A stretch of 7,546 nucleotides of DNA from Zongyangia gallinarum (GTDB lineage: Bacteria > Bacillota > Clostridia > Oscillospirales > Ruminococcaceae), in assembly GCA_904419315.1 (NCBI GenBank), contig CAJFQY010000050.1, positions 1 through 7,546 on the forward strand, given 5' to 3'. The first letter of the stretch is position 1; every line of letters starts with the position of its first letter. Below the pieces are notes generated by a model. It worked only from the letters and a program-made list of their open reading frames with translations. It was not told the DNA's origin and made no database searches. A program made the translations under genes and the position numbers. Positions 5,821 to 7,546 of the stretch are shown here, in pieces.

Positions 5821-7546
5821 TTCCTGGAGCAAACGGGGCATCGCCTGCCTGTGCTGGTGAAATGGGCAGGCGCCACCATGTATTCATGGCCACAGAGGTT
5901 GTGCCGGATTTTTACCGGCGTAAATGCATTTGTATATTCGGTCAGCACACTGTATTCTCCTCCCACCAGGTCCTCCACCTGTTTCAAAAACTCCTCCTGG
6001 GTTTTCTTTTTGCAGGGGCTGGTACAGATATGATCCCGGCCGCTGATGATGTGATTGGCCGTGGTCATCCATATCTCCCCACAGTGGCTGCATAAAAAGG
6101 CGTTGGTCTTCCCTAGCCCCCGGCATTCTTCTCCTACAAAGGTGTATCCTCTGGCTTCTATGAGGGGCAGCAGGGCCTTAAACTTCTCCAGTCCTTTGCG
6201 GATTCTGGTCTGGGAGGTGTGGAGGGACCGCTCTTTCTTACCGCAGGTAGGGCATCCCGTCTTGAAAAGGTCCGGAGGCAGTTTATAATAGGTGGTTCCA
6301 CACGTCCGGTGATGAATGGCGATGGGCGTCCGAATGTCCTTATAAGGCCCCAAAATCTCATAGGATTCCCCATATTTTTCCCGAGCTCTTTGCCTGATTT
6401 CTTCCAGCTTTTTGCAGTAGGGACAGGCCATATCCTTGAGGATGGTAGTCGGCGTGCGCAAAAATTCCTGTCCGCACTTTCCACAGAGAAAACGCAGCCT
6501 TGTACGGGTGCTGACATAATCGTCCAGGACAGCGAAGTCCAGCCCTTTGCCGCGAATGGCCTCGACCAATTCGTTGTGCTTGAGAAGCTGGCCCGCCTTC
6601 TTCTTTTCAATCCTCCGCTCTTCTATTTTTCTTTTCTGTTCCTCTCTCCGCTCTAACTCCTCTGCAAAACGGTCTTTTTTCTCCTCCTTGCGCCGTTTGT
6701 TTTCCTCGGTACGGAGGAGACGGGGTGTTATCCCGTCAAACAAGCCATCCTCCTTCGCCTGTTGCAGTTTTTGACACACGGTTCCTTGATGCAGATGGAC
6801 AATCTCTCCCGCCTGTTTTTGGGTATATCCCTGCTGACACAGCGCGATGAGCTGCAGCGTAATGGAGCTGTTGGTCTCCCTTTGCACCCTTTTCCAATCC
6901 ACCGTTTCCAGCGGATAAAAGGAAAGCTTTTTCATTACCTCTGCTTTCATCCAATCCGGATCTGATTTTCTACAGTCCAAATCGATGTATCCAATCCCCA
7001 GCTGTTCCACCGCCATCCTTCGTTTCTCGTGGTCCCTTTGCTGGATCTTCTCCAGGGAGGCTCTTCCCACCCTTTCAAACACATGCGGTACAAAATGCTG
7101 GGCCTCATGGGTCTCGATAAAAGTATTTCTTTCCTGATCGTAGAAGTCGTATTTATAGTGGGTTTTCCGACCGTTTTCCTGAAATTTTACGGTGTACTGG
7201 CGTACGAACGGGATCTGCATCTGGGTGAGCAGCGCATGAATATATCGTTCTGGATAGCTGATGCCGTCCCCGCAATAAGGGCATTGCACCCGCCGCCTTT
7301 GATACACGTTGTTGATATTCTTTCCCTTGACAATCTTGCCGCATTCCGGACAGTAAAAATCCGCTTTCAGATGGGTGTAGGGTGATTTTTCCCAGGGAAT
7401 CGAACTGTCTACAAACCACTTGGCAAACTCCGGGTCCCTTTCGGCGATGGTGGGATGGTTGCATTTTTTACAGGTGACCAGCCTGCCCGCCTTCAGGTAG
7501 CTTTCCCCCACCGGATACTGGTGGCCCTTTTCACACCGCAGCATGT
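5814..7546 (-). CDS. Multi-domain zinc-ribbon protein with PD-(D/E)XK nuclease-like core and HTH (5' end may lie beyond the window)
   Basis: At least 576 residues are visible; the first in-frame ATG is at 7544-7542, two bases from the edge, so the true start is uncertain. Numbering is from that Met. Residues 4-28 (CEKGH...CKKC) and 65-91 (CPEC...CPYC) form two zinc ribbons. Residues of about 95-210 resemble the Vsr-like PD-(D/E)XK nucleases: Glu100 in YPERYIHALL, Asp133 in YKYDFY, Glu144 in FIETHEAQHF, then DHEKRRMAVEQLGI and YIDLDC. Residues 228-262 look like a helix-turn-helix (GYTQKQAGEIVHLHQGTV). Residues 279-318 are a highly charged, probably helical or coiled-coil stretch. Two copies of a module with paired zinc knuckles follow (about 335-434 and 466-572), of the kind seen in zinc-ribbon proteins of phages and Firmicute mobile elements. 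From memory, the order ribbon, nuclease, HTH recurs in uncharacterised Firmicute and phage proteins. A nucleic-acid-cleaving or binding role is inferred. No partner gene is visible. Confidence 0.82.
   Translation of the reverse strand, partial: MLRCEKGHQYPVGESYLKAGRLVTCKKCNHPTIAERDPEFAKWFVDSSIPWEKSPYTHLKADFYCPECGKIVKGKNINNVYQRRRVQCPYCGDGISYPERYIHALLTQMQIPFVRQYTVKFQENGRKTHYKYDFYDQERNTFIETHEAQHFVPHVFERVGRASLEKIQQRDHEKRRMAVEQLGIGYIDLDCRKSDPDWMKAEVMKKLSFYPLETVDWKRVQRETNSSITLQLIALCQQGYTQKQAGEIVHLHQGTVCQKLQQAKEDGLFDGITPRLLRTEENKRRKEEKKDRFAEELERREEQKRKIEERRIEKKKAGQLLKHNELVEAIRGKGLDFAVLDDYVSTRTRLRFLCGKCGQEFLRTPTTILKDMACPYCKKLEEIRQRAREKYGESYEILGPYKDIRTPIAIHHRTCGTTYYKLPPDLFKTGCPTCGKKERSLHTSQTRIRKGLEKFKALLPLIEARGYTFVGEECRGLGKTNAFLCSHCGEIWMTTANHIISGRDHICTSPCKKKTQEEFLKQVEDLVGGEYSVLTEYTNAFTPVKIRHNLCGHEYMVAPAHFTSTGRRCPVCSRKK
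5829..6542 (-). repeat. Duplicated two-zinc-knuckle module encoded in the nuclease-like gene
   Basis: The C-terminal part of the protein contains two copies of a module of about 100 residues: copy A at residues 335-434 (6243-6542) and copy B at 466-572 (5829-6149). Each has a first knuckle with CxxC (354/357; 485/488) closed by a second pair (374/377; 507/511), then a helix and a YKDIRTP / YTNAFTP segment. A second knuckle of HxxC type follows (His412/Cys415; His548/Cys551), closed by CPTC (431/434) or CPVC (569/572). The two copies are diverged in sequence but keep the alternating CxxC and HxxC order. This points to an old internal duplication of the pair rather than four independent fingers. 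Confidence 0.78.

Overview
The window reads as chromosomal DNA from a low-to-medium-GC Gram-positive bacterium, most likely a member of the Clostridia (Firmicutes). The signs are a leucine T-box leader, strong Shine-Dalgarno sequences ahead of almost every start, sigma-A type promoters and compact intrinsic terminators. I infer a gut Eubacteriales-type genome. I cannot name a genus from the sequence alone.

Layout from left to right. (1) The first 173 bases are the 5' end of an unidentified gene on the minus strand. (2) Divergent from it is a 218-residue HAD-superfamily phosphatase or phosphomutase (327-983). (3) Bases 984-1406 hold a TTGACA/TATAGT promoter and a complete T-box riboswitch with a CUC (leucine) specifier and its own terminator. 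It controls a type 2 leuA, 2-isopropylmalate synthase (1407-3071). (4) A hairpin usable in both directions separates leuA from a convergent minus-strand gene for a two-domain PPK2 protein, a polyphosphate:AMP phosphotransferase (3108-4598). (5) A 240-base divergent promoter region leads into a plus-strand zinc-dependent phospholipase C family protein (4839-5768). (6) A second bidirectional terminator separates this from a large minus-strand gene (5814 to the right edge). That gene encodes a mosaic of zinc ribbons, a PD-(D/E)XK nuclease-like core, a helix-turn-helix, a charged helix and a duplicated zinc-binding module.

The genes are mostly single transcription units with their own promoters and terminators, not one operon. 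leuA is the best understood: uncharged tRNA-Leu should bind the leader and allow read-through, so the first committed step of leucine synthesis is switched on when leucine is short. The PPK2 protein should connect polyphosphate to the adenylate pool. The other genes have no evident pathway link to these.

The best candidate for something poorly described is the last gene. It joins a nuclease-like core with an altered motif to two tandem copies of a roughly 100-residue module, each carrying two putative zinc sites. Its substrate and role cannot be read from the sequence.
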